Assembly: GCF_024713975.1 (NCBI RefSeq)
Contig: NC_091095.1
Span: 1,862,501-1,926,500, forward strand
DNA from: Paralichthys olivaceus
Taxonomy: Eukaryota; Chordata; Actinopteri; Pleuronectiformes; Paralichthyidae
Length of the DNA: 64,000 nt
Direction: 5' to 3'
A program made the position numbers and the translations under genes. Below the pieces are notes generated by a model, which saw only the letters and a program-made list of their open reading frames with translations, did not search any database and had not been told where the DNA came from. Of the stretch, positions 1 to 8,993 are shown piece after piece. How positions within the stretch are numbered: position 1 is the stretch's first letter; the number at the start of each line of letters is the position of its first letter.

Positions 1-522
1 TTAAATTCTTTCTCTGACGGTCACAGTTCCTGAGAAACTTGAGTTTAGTTTCCTGTTTGACTTCAGCACAGTTCAACAGATCAGATATTCAAGCTGTCGT
101 AACAAATTCAACACTTGAGGCAAGAAGTGATTTAGAAAATGTCTCCACCGTCCTTATCGCTGTGGGACATGTGGACGAGGAAGAGGAAGCTGTGTCAGAT
201 CAAATTCGTGTAAATAGTCTGATCTGTGACGTTTGTACTGACGGTGAATTTTCTGGACGTACCGCGAGCTCCGTGCTGTTGATGGTGAAGGTTTGTGATG
301 ATACGTCGGACGGAGTTTAAAAGTGGAGTGGAAATGATGCAGGATGTTTGAGAGCCGTCCTGCAGTGATGAATCATGGGAAACAGCACTGCGGTGAGGCC
401 TTCGCTCAAAAGAAGAAGTAAACTTATCTACGAAGCTGCAAACGAGACCGAATCTCTCTGAACATCTCTTCCTCCTCCAGCTCGTCATCTTTAGCCTTGA
501 TTGTTTGTGACCTCTGTTGCAG
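1..522 (+). other. Upstream flank of the LAMP3 last exon, probably its last intron
   Basis: The acceptor AG at 521-522 follows a pyrimidine-rich stretch and marks the start of the terminal LAMP exon. I find no LAMP luminal-domain coding (paired cysteines, N-glycosylation sites in a continuous frame) in 1-520. The reading frames here on both strands have no family resemblance and no splice support. This is probably the distal part of the last intron, with earlier exons outside the window. Confidence 0.5.
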
Positions 523-662
523 AGGTGGAGTGCTGGGCTGACTACAACAAGCGAGTGATTCCCATCGTCATCGGGGCCACGGTGCTGTGCATCATCCTGA
601 TCGCTGTGCTGACCTTCCTCCTTCTCAAAGACCGCAACAGACAAGGCTACGACAGCCTCTGA
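523..662 (+). CDS. LAMP3: Lysosome-associated membrane glycoprotein, last coding exon (LAMP3-like, partial)
   Basis: Terminal exon only, entering with a split codon (two bases after the acceptor) and ending at TGA 660-662. It encodes a short luminal stalk containing C-W-A-D-Y, one hydrophobic transmembrane segment of about 23 residues, a basic stop-transfer KDRNR and a short cytosolic tail ending GYDSL. The tail fits the GYxxPhi lysosomal sorting signal of LAMP proteins, and the C-x-A-D-Y before the membrane segment resembles LAMP3. The LAMP family is clear from membrane segment plus tail. The LAMP3 assignment rests on this motif and on the position next to MCCC1, as in human. LAMP proteins are type I glycoproteins of the late endosome and lysosome membrane; LAMP3 is an inducible member. 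Earlier exons are not in the window. Confidence 0.75.
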
Positions 663-812
663 GAAATCTCCTCCTCCTCCGTTTGTGTTTTCTCCTTGTA
701 ACCGGTGTGAACCTGAATTTACATTTGGATTAAATGTGTCTTTAATTTCAGAGATGACTTTATTTCAGTTTGGTTTCATTTTCTGATTTGTTTGTATTTT
801 AAAAAGTTATTT

Positions 813-818
813 AATAAA
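813..818 (+). terminator. LAMP3 polyadenylation signal
   Basis: AATAAA about 150 nt after the LAMP stop codon in AT-rich DNA, followed by a T-rich stretch. It is the first canonical signal after the stop, so it is the probable 3' end signal. Confidence 0.6.
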
Positions 819-1440
819 AACGGAGACTGAAAAGTAGTTTTTATTAATTAAGATTAATTAACTGTACACAGACAACATCCACAATCAATTCAGATGGCTG
901 CGCTCCAGGTGCATGCTGGTCCTGGATCTGTCTATGGCACAGAACTGTGAAATGTTTTCGTTTCTTTTTTAGAAACCTCTCTTCTTGTCAACAAAATACA
1001 ATTAATGGATTTAGAGTGAAAGTATTAATAATAGTGTTACTGTAATAATGAGTCATTTGCTGTAATTCCCTCCTGTGAGTTTATGAGAATAAGGAAAACT
1101 GCTGCTACAACTAATGATGATGATATTAATACAATAGTAATGATGTATTATTATTATTATTATTAGTGGTAGTATTATTACTGTTGTTATTTAAAGAAGC
1201 AAGTAAATACTAAAAACTAAAATATACAAATAATAAACTATTATTATTATTTTTTAAACTAGTAAATACTTAATAAAAAATATATACTATTATTATAATC
1301 ATTTAAATAATGTACTAAAACAAAAATATCACAAATATACATAATTATTATTATTATTTACAGATATTACTCAATAATAAAAACTAAAATATACAAATAA
1401 TACATTATTATTATTAGTATTGTTTAAAGTATATGCTGTG
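819..1440. other. AT-rich intergenic spacer between LAMP3 and MCCC1
   Basis: Strongly AT-rich, with TTA/ATT trinucleotide tracts around 1146-1165 and 1240-1425. The block 'ctaaaactaaaatatacaaataata' recurs with small changes near 1212 and 1381, suggesting local duplication. I see no coding signal. Confidence 0.6.
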
Positions 1441-1760
1441 AAACACTCCCCTCTGCTGGCGGAGTGAACTCACTACAGCGTCCTCCCCGCCTCCACAGCT
1501 CCTCCTCCCATTGGCTGCTGACGCTACGGAAGCCCGGAAGGATCACACGCGTAAAAACCTAAAAACCCACGGTCGCGTGTCTTTGAGTTTTTCTCTCGCG
1601 TGTTTCGCAGTTTTCACGCGACACGTTTCTCTCGCGGCTTCACTCCGAAGTTTCGGCCGCTTCTTTATTTTGACATCGGCTCCTTTCAGAGGAGTTTCCG
1701 CTTCGGCTGCTCGGTGTTGTGGCTGGAGCTAAGCTAGCAGCTAGCTAACAGCTGGTAGCG
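1441..1760 (+). promoter_or_regulatory. TATA-less GC-rich promoter and 5' UTR of MCCC1
   Basis: Base composition changes sharply from AT-rich to CpG-rich. An inverted CCAAT box (ATTGG, about 1510-1514) is followed by an ETS-type site CCGGAAG at 1534-1540 and many CpGs up to the start codon. No TATA box is visible. This layout is typical of nuclear genes for mitochondrial enzymes. The transcription start cannot be fixed from sequence alone. Confidence 0.55.
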
Positions 1761-1822
1761 ATGGCTGCAGTTATCCTGAGTTTCCCGAGTCTGCAGAGTG
1801 TGAGGGTGTTTCCACAGTGAGT

Positions 1823-1878
<56 letters not shown>

Positions 1879-3634
1879 CTGACCTCTCAGCTCAGGAACA
1901 ACACTCAATAAATAGTTTTTCATTTGAAACAGACGAGACGTGAGCAAGGTTAAATAAAGGTAGCAGCTAGCAGGGTTAGCATCGTGCTGCTGGTTCAAGT
2001 CCTCATCGGTTCATTGATATATAAATATATATAAATATATACAAATATATATAAATGTAAAACCACGTGGTTCCTGACTGTTTCCTTCGTGCAGCTTCAG
2101 TTCGTGTGTTTGAGTGACGCTGATGTTTGTGACTCTCGTTTCTCTTCTGTTCAGAAAGTTGTCATGGAGCAGAGGAGGCGTGAGGCTCGTGTCAGGAGGT
2201 GAGTGGAGTTCACGACCTGAAGCCAGGTAGAGAGAGCTTCACGACCTGAAGCCAGGTAGAGAGAGCTTCACGACCTGAAGCCAGGTAGAGAGAGCTTCAC
2301 GACCTGAAGCCAGGTAGAGAGAGCTTCACGACCTGAAGCCAGGTAGAGAGAGCTTCACGACCTGAAGCCAGGTAGAGAGAGCTTCACGACCTGAAGCCAG
2401 GTAGAGAGAGCTTCAGGACCTGAAGCCAGGTAGAGAGAGCTTCACGACCTGAAGCCAGGTAGAGAGAGCTTCAGGACCTGAAGCCAGGTAGAGAGAGCTT
2501 CACGACACACAGCTTCATAAACACCCAGAGGTGCTGTGAAGTAACGACCTGTATGGAGTGTGTGTGTGTTGTAGACATCTGTGTGTGTTGTTGGACATTA
2601 GAACATCAGTGTGTGTTGTTGGACATGAGAACATCTGTGTGTGTGTTGGACATTAGTGTGTGTGTTGAACATCAGTGTGTGTTGTAGACATCTGTGTGTG
2701 TTGTTGGACATTAGAACATCAGTGTGTGTTGTTGGACATGAGAACATCAGTGTGTGTGTTGTTGGACATTAGAACATCAGTGTGTGTGTTGTTGGACATT
2801 AGAACATCAGTGTGTGTTGTTGGACATTACAGTGACTCAGTGAAGCACCAACAGTCTCCTCATTGAACCAGGATGTCCTTCAGGGACATCTGCAGGATTC
2901 TCTTTCTTTGACAGCTGAGATGAGAGTTCGAAGACAATAATTCATGGATGCTGATGAAACTTCTCTTATTTGTTCTCTTGTGTTTGTGCTCTCATGTTGT
3001 GTGATCATTGTTTGCTTTCAATTCAAATGTCTTAACGTGCGAAGCATCAAAATGTTCTTTATAAAGAAAGATTATCATTATTATGTGTTTGTAATAACTT
3101 GTTCTTTTATTACTGAGCTAACGAGCGAACAGTTGTTGATTCTTCAGTTTCCGCTCCGTCTCCTCCAGGAGTGCGAAGGATCGAGAAGGTGCTGATCGCC
3201 AATCGAGGAGAGATCGCGTGTCGCGTGATGCGCACGGCAAAGAAGATGGGTGTCCGCTCTGTGGCGGTGTACAGCGACGCAGACAGACACTCCATGCACG
3301 TGGCCATGGTGAGAAGCTCGATAAATCTAGTTTCTGCTGTGGCTCGTTGTTCCTGGTTTCTTGTTTCCTGCCCGTTGATGGCGTCCAGTGTTAAACAGTC
3401 CGGTGTTTCTCCTGCGTTGTCCTGCAGGCGGATGAAGCCTATCACATCGGTCCTCCGCCCTCTCAGCAGAGTTACCTCTCAATGGAGAAAGTTTTCGAAG
3501 TGGCCAAGAAGTCTGGATCACATGTGAGTAATCCTGCGAGAAGAGACACTTGTAAACAAGTCTAGACTAAAACATTCAGGTATTTTTAACCCTATATCTA
3601 ATAATGTTTATTATTATTGCTCTTATTTGTTTAA

Positions 3635-3668
<34 letters not shown>

Positions 3669-4154
3669 GCGGTCCACCCTGGTTATGGCTTTCTATCAGA
3701 AAACACAGAGTTTGCAGAAGCTTGTAAACAGGAGGGCATCATCTTCATCGGGCCTCCTTCCTCTGCCATTCGAGACATGGGCATTAAGAGGTGACGTCGT
3801 ATATTAAATATATTCACAACGTCTCTCTGGTCGTCTCCAAGTATTTGATCGTTAAAACAATCAAAAGACGAGAAGCCGTCGTAAAAGCTGAATTTTCCTT
3901 GTATTGCTTTTCGTCCGTTTTCAGCACATCGAAACACATCATGTCAGCCGCTGGGGTGCCAATCATTGGTGGTTACCATGGAGAGGACCAATCGAACGAG
4001 AGGCTCCAGGCGGAGGCTGCTAAGATCGGATACCCTGTGATGATTAAAGCCGTCCGTGGAGGAGGAGGGAAGGTAAGAGGACGTGATCGAATCCAGAATA
4101 ACTCTAAAACAATCCTGGACAGTTTATTCAACAGTCATCGCTCAAATACCTCAA

Positions 4155-4194
<40 letters not shown>

Positions 4195-4361
4195 TTATGT
4201 GTATATATATGTGTAGTAACTCACTGTTCCTGTGTTCAGGGGATGCGTATCGCACTTTCACACTCAGAATTCTTAGAGCAGCTGGAGTCTGCAAGACGAG
4301 AGGCCAGGAAATCCTTCAACGATGACGTCATGCTGATTGAGAAGTTTGTAGAGGACCCCAG

Positions 4362-4433
<72 letters not shown>

Positions 4434-7400
4434 CACTATGTGTGTGTCTCCCTCAGACATGTGGAGGTTCAGGTGTTCGGAGACATGCACGGTAACGCCG
4501 TCTATCTGTTTGAGAGAGACTGCAGCGTCCAGAGGAGACATCAGAAAATCATTGAGGAAGCACCGGGGGTGAGTTCACGAAGCTCTGAAGACGAGAAGTT
4601 TTTAAAGTTCCTCGAATCCACTGATCAACTTTTGTCAACTGTTTAATGTTTCCTCATCGTCGTTTTCAGCCTGGGATCAGTCCTGAGGTCCGGAGGAAAC
4701 TTGGAGAAGCAGCAGTTCGTGCAGCCAAAGCTGTGAACTATGTAGGAGCAGGTGAGAGACACACAAACACAGACTCACAAACACAGACTCACATCTCCTC
4801 ACGGTCCCTCAGACCCACAACAGTTATAGTTTATTTACTTCTCATCTGACTTCCTGTGAAGGTACGGTGGAGTTCATCATGGATGCCAATCATAACTTCT
4901 ACTTCATGGAGATGAACACGAGGCTGCAGGTGGAACATCCCGTCTCTGAAATGATCACTGGAACCGACCTGGTGGAGTGGCAGCTCAGGGTGAGACGGAG
5001 GGAGGGAGGGAGGGAGAGAGGGAGGGAGAGGGTGGGAGGGAGGGAGAGAGGGAATCAGACTGGAGAAAGTGACGGTGGGAAACATGAGCTGATCTTACTT
5101 TGTGAAAATCCTCCAGGTGGCAGCAGGGGAGCGTCTGCCGCTCCTCCAGGATGACATCATCTTAGGGGGCCACTCATTCGAGGCGCGGATCTACGCCGAA
5201 GACCCGAACAACGACTTCCTCCCAGGGGCGGGGCCTCTGCTGCATCTCTCCACCCCTCAAGCGGACCAACACACTCGCATAGAGACGGGAGTCAGGGAAG
5301 GTAGAGAGTCTAAATCATACTGAAGAGCTGCTCCCCTTCATATAACTACACGTTTAAACACACACTAACTGTGTGTGTGTGTGTGTGTGTGTGTGTCTGT
5401 GTGTGTGTGTTTTCAGGGGATGAGGTGTCGGTACATTATGACCCAATGATCGCTAAGCTTGTGGTTTGGGGCGAGGACCGACCAGCTGCCTTAAAGAAGC
5501 TGCGCTACTGTTTACGACAATATAATGTGAGACGCCGAGACCCTGAGCTTCAAAGTCTCCGTGTCCCATGTGATTAAAAATGACTCAGTCTCTGTGTGTT
5601 CTCACTTTCTTCTTCTGCTCCTCTCTCGTCCTCAGATCGTTGGACTCAACACGAACATAGATTTTCTGCTGAGTCTCTCGGGTCACCCTGAGTTCGAGGC
5701 TGGGAACGTGACCACCAGCTTCATCCCCCAACACTACGCCGACCTGTTCCCCGCCCCGAGAGCTCCTTCTGGGGAAACCATCTGCCAGGCGGCCCTGGGT
5801 CTGGTGCTGCAGGAGAGGAGACGCACACAGGAGTTCACGCACGCCTCCACAGGTGAGGGGAGGAGTCTGACAACGTCAGGGGAAATGATTGGATTTGAAA
5901 AAACAAAAAAACAAGTGTAATTAAGTGTGTGTGTGTGTGTTTTCAGACCCCTTCTCTCCTTTCGGCTCGAGCAGCGGCTGGAGAAACAACATTCAGTTCA
6001 ACAGAAATATGACGCTACAGGTCGGAGACAAAAGCAAGTACCACTCACTTACTTGACCTCTACTGCCCCCTGGTGTACAGGAAGAGAATGAATGTCTGAT
6101 TACAGAGTTTAGATCACAGTTCATTTGAGGCTGCAACAAATAATATATATATATAAATAAATACATGCATATTATATGTTGCAGTGTTTTGCACCCTGGT
6201 GTCTGACTCTAGTATTGGCTGTAACCCCCCCTCCTCCATGTTAGAGCATGGAACGTGGACCAAACTAAAGTAAAAGTACACATCAGGTACATGGACGTTG
6301 GTTGCTCCCTGTGGAGTTTCCTTTTATTTGATGTTGAAAAAACAGATGAAGCCTCATGATCGACAGCTGGAAATTACTTTTGTGTTGTGCTGTGTGTATC
6401 AGTGGGATCGTAACACGCTGAGATTATTACACACTCCAAATAATATCACGAGTACAAGACGGTGAGGGAGGAGGGAACACACACAGTCATATATACACAT
6501 TCATACACACATGTAGGTAACGGACAAACTGTGTACAAATACATGAGTCGTATGTATTTAGTTTGATTCTCTTCACTTATTTAGGATCATCGTGAAGGTT
6601 TGAGTTCTGGTCTCAGCAGCTGAGGACGTGTTTTAATTTAATTCCAGTTTGAATAATTAAGTTCAGAGACAGTTTGTTAATGAAGTCACATTCATTATTC
6701 AATGTTTCTATTAAAAATGTTTCTGCAAGTCCAGAAATCAGTCCAGTGCTGCTGCAGGAAGAGGAAGATGTTTTAATGAATCCTGACTTTTTAAAAACAT
6801 GTCCTCTCGTCCGTGTCTCCAGAGGTTGATGTGGTGATCAAGTATAACAAAGATGGAAGTTACAACATGCAGGTGAGCTGAAGAAAAGGTTTTTTATTGT
6901 ATTGCATCGTAAATAAACCGTGTTTTAAAATGATGAGAAAAGTGGACAAGTAGTTTTTTATTCATTCCATAAAACAAAACAAGTTTTCGATCTCGTTTCC
7001 GTTTTATATTTGATTTAGTAAAAATTGTACAATTAAGAAATAATTCTTAATACAAGCAACAAGTTGAAATAAATGTAAAGTATCGATCATCGATGAACTA
7101 AATCACTGTTTACTTTGTGTTAGCATCACTAGCAGTAGCATAAGAACTACAAAATGATTGTTTCTTCTCTTCCTTCAGATCGGCGAGGACTTGTACCATG
7201 TGACCGGAGAGGTGGAGTTGGAGGGCGGAGCTTCGTTCCTTCACTGCTCCGTCAACGGAGAGAAGTCTCGTCCCAAACTGGTGATTCTGGAAAACACGGT
7301 TCATCTGTTCTCTATGGTTCGTTCAGACTCTTATTATAATAATTATCATTATTATAACAGCGAGCATGTTTCTGCTTCTACAGAAGATTTTGGATGAACC

Positions 7401-8824
7401 TTTAATTCACTGTCTCTTAAACTAAAACCTTTACTTGTTAAACTTTGTGTTTGTGATCCGCAGCAGTTTAAAGGCTGTAAGATCAAAGTCAGTGTTTGAT
7501 CGCGTGACCTGCTTCTGTTTTCACTTCAGTTATTTCAGGTTCGTTGTCCCGAAGCACAGATTTGATGAAAGCTGAGAATCAAAGCGTCGCTCAGTCCATT
7601 TAAAGAGAATCACTCTTCACCGCTGACGTCAGGGGAAATTAAAGTCCGTCCTCTTCCCCTGACCTCAGTTGAACTGTCACTCCTCGTTTCTGACGTGTCT
7701 CCATCTGCAGGAGGGGACGTCCCAGGTGTCGGTGCCGGTGCCCAAATATCTGGCCGGTGTGAGCGGCTCCGGGGCTCAGGGCGGAGCCGTGGCCCCCATG
7801 ACAGGAACCATAGAGAAGGTCAGTTTGATGTCGTTGAATTTCTTTATTTCACACCTTTTTAAATGTAAATTATATTTGAACAAACCTTTTCATAAAACTC
7901 AAGGTACAGCAGTACTACAAGTATTATCTTCTGAGAAAAAGTTCTGAAGAAAACAGTGATTTTACTTTTAACTGGGATTTAAAACGTGTCGTTAGCAACG
8001 TGAATTCAGTAGAGAAATAATTCAGGTCGATCGTTTGACAGATTTTCTGTAAACAAAACAAACCGTTTGTGTTTTGAATTTTAAATAGTTTTGTGAGAAT
8101 CTGGTGACGTGGGAGAAAGTTATCTAAGTTTGTTTCTGTAAAATCCATCTGATAGAAGCAGATTTCAAAAAGGGAGAAATACTTTGTACTTTAATACTTG
8201 AGTGTACTTCAGTTCTTTGCAGCTCATCGTCTTCAGCTCCTGTGCAAAGTTTTTAGATTTGCAGAAGCTTCATAACAAAAACATAAAAAGAACTGACTGA
8301 TGGTTTTAATATCTTCTCGTTGTGTTTCTCGTACTTTAATTCTCCTGAGGAATAAACGTTTGTCCATTACTTCAAGTTTATGAGGAGACGTCTGAGCATA
8401 ATATTATATTTAAAACACACTGACTGTGTAGTGAAGACGTGTTCGAGGCTCTTTACTTCAATGTGAATATTCTGTGTCCAGGTGCTGGTGAAGGTCGGAG
8501 ACAAAGTGGCGGTGGGAGACGCGCTGATGGTCATGATCGCCATGAAGATGGAGGTGAGCGGCAGATTTCTGCTCCTTAACGAGATCTCACTTTAATCTTT
8601 ACTCTAATCTGAAGTTTAAAACTCGCTCGGCTGAGTTTTTCCGTTCGAGTTGATCAGTTTTCTCTTCGGTGTTTTTTCCGCAGCACACGATCCGGGCGCC
8701 CAAGTCCGGTGTGATCAAGAAGGTTTTCTTCAGCGAAGGTTCTCAGGCCAATCGCCACGCTCCTCTGGTGGAGCTGGAGGAGGAGGAGGGGGAGGAGGCT
8801 GACGTGGAGGGAAGCAGCCAGTGA
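1761..8824 (+). CDS. MCCC1: Methylcrotonoyl-CoA carboxylase subunit alpha, mitochondrial (19 exons, complete)
   Basis: Coding exons: 1761-1816, 2155-2198, 3169-3308, 3428-3523, 3669-3790, 3925-4072, 4240-4361, 4457-4568, 4670-4751, 4862-4989, 5117-5300, 5417-5526, 5636-5852, 5947-6033, 6823-6872, 7179-7316, 7711-7818, 8482-8553, 8684-8824. The sum is 2157 nt (718 codons plus stop), close to the human protein, and phase is continuous throughout. Residues 1 to about 35 are arginine-rich and lack acids, fitting a mitochondrial presequence. The biotin carboxylase domain starts at [11 protein letters not shown] (40-50), has the ATP-grasp glycine loop GGGGKG (198-203) and the catalytic block [12 protein letters not shown] (324-335). 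The C-terminal biotinyl domain carries AMKM with biotinyl lysine at 670. The enzyme carboxylates biotin, which the beta subunit (MCCC2) uses to carboxylate 3-methylcrotonyl-CoA in leucine catabolism. All introns are GT-AG except intron 14 (GC-AG); the exon 16 donor (GTTCGT) is weak. The tail is unusually acidic (runs of Glu). Confidence 0.96.
1824..1878. repeat. (CA)n microsatellite at the start of MCCC1 intron 1
   Basis: About 27 CA dinucleotides beginning a few bases after the exon 1 donor at 1817. Reading frames across it (poly-Val/Cys) are repeat artefacts. Confidence 0.9.
2211..2500. repeat. 29-bp minisatellite, exactly 10 units, in MCCC1 intron 2
   Basis: Ten head-to-tail 29-base units begin CACGACCTGAAGCCAGGTAG and end AGAGAGCTT. 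They are identical except for one C-to-G change (CAGG for CACG) in units 8 and 10. The array starts 12 bases after the exon 2 donor at 2199. Each unit contains CAG/GTAGAG, which resembles a 5' splice site. Such near-identity points to recent expansion. Confidence 0.95.
2560..2830. repeat. Second minisatellite, degenerate GTGTGTTGTTGGACATTAGAACATCA-type units
   Basis: Units of about 26-30 bases combine a short GT run, TTGGACAT and AGAACATC(A/T). Roughly nine copies of variable length occur. It lies 60 bases after the 29-bp array in the same intron, so this intron is an expansion hot spot. A short frame through it (repeated C-V-L-L-D) is only the repeat being translated. Confidence 0.85.
3638..3666. 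repeat. (GT)n directly upstream of the MCCC1 exon 5 acceptor
   Basis: About 14 GT units run straight into the acceptor GTGCAG, so the repeat stands in for the usual pyrimidine tract. Exon 5 starts at 3669. Confidence 0.85.
4155..4215. repeat. (AT)n microsatellite in MCCC1 intron 6
   Basis: Alternating AT interrupted by a few C, T and G, about 25 bases before the exon 7 acceptor at 4238-4239. Confidence 0.85.
4365..4430. repeat. (AC)33 making up most of MCCC1 intron 7
   Basis: Intron 7 is only 95 nt (4362-4456), and 66 nt are an uninterrupted AC repeat starting 3 bases after the donor. The remaining 26 bases hold the pyrimidine tract and acceptor CCCTCAG. Confidence 0.95.
5370..5412. repeat. 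(GT)n upstream of the MCCC1 exon 12 acceptor
   Basis: About 20 GT units with one CT interruption, ending a few bases before TTTCAG at 5411-5416. Confidence 0.85.
6034..6039 (+). promoter_or_regulatory. Non-canonical GC splice donor of MCCC1 intron 14
   Basis: Exon 14 must end at 6033 for the frame to continue into exon 15 (6823), giving [17 protein letters not shown]. The intron then begins GCAAGT, the consensus of the rare GC-AG class, and ends in TCTCCAG. The nearest GT is 4 nt downstream (6038); using it would shift frame and give a stop within three codons of exon 15. Confidence 0.85.
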
Positions 8825-8987
8825 ATTCAACAAACACACACAGACGGACAGGAAGGAGGGAGGGAGGGAGGGAGGCGGGAGGGAGGGAGATGGACGAGTT
8901 ACTGAGACAACGAGAGCGTCCAGCTTCAGAGGAAAGTTTCTGAAAGTCCTGACGTGACCCTGGGCGGAGCCGAGATCACAAACTGTA

Positions 8988-8993
8988 AATAAA
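8988..8993 (+). terminator. MCCC1 polyadenylation signal
   Basis: AATAAA 164 nt after the stop codon. The 3' UTR before it carries a GGGA-rich tract (8857-8890). It is the first canonical signal downstream of the gene. Confidence 0.6.

Noticed and set aside
195..644. 149-codon minus-strand frame overlapping the LAMP3 terminal exon
   Set aside because: It is antisense to a well-supported coding exon, with low-complexity His/Ser-rich translation and no family resemblance.
1511..1732. 73-codon plus-strand frame upstream of the MCCC1 start
   Set aside because: It begins with a non-ATG codon inside the GC-rich promoter; MCCC1 starts at the ATG at 1761, which gives a mitochondrial presequence and correct splicing.
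2211..2500. Could the 29-bp direct repeats be a CRISPR array?
   Set aside because: There are no spacers: units are strictly head-to-tail, in an intron of a vertebrate gene.
4236..4541. 101-codon minus-strand frame across MCCC1 exons 7-8
   Set aside because: It is a translation of the (AC)33 repeat plus antisense of real exons.
7924..8148. Minus-strand frame in MCCC1 intron 17
   Set aside because: AT-rich intronic sequence with no splice sites fitting a gene and no recognisable domain.
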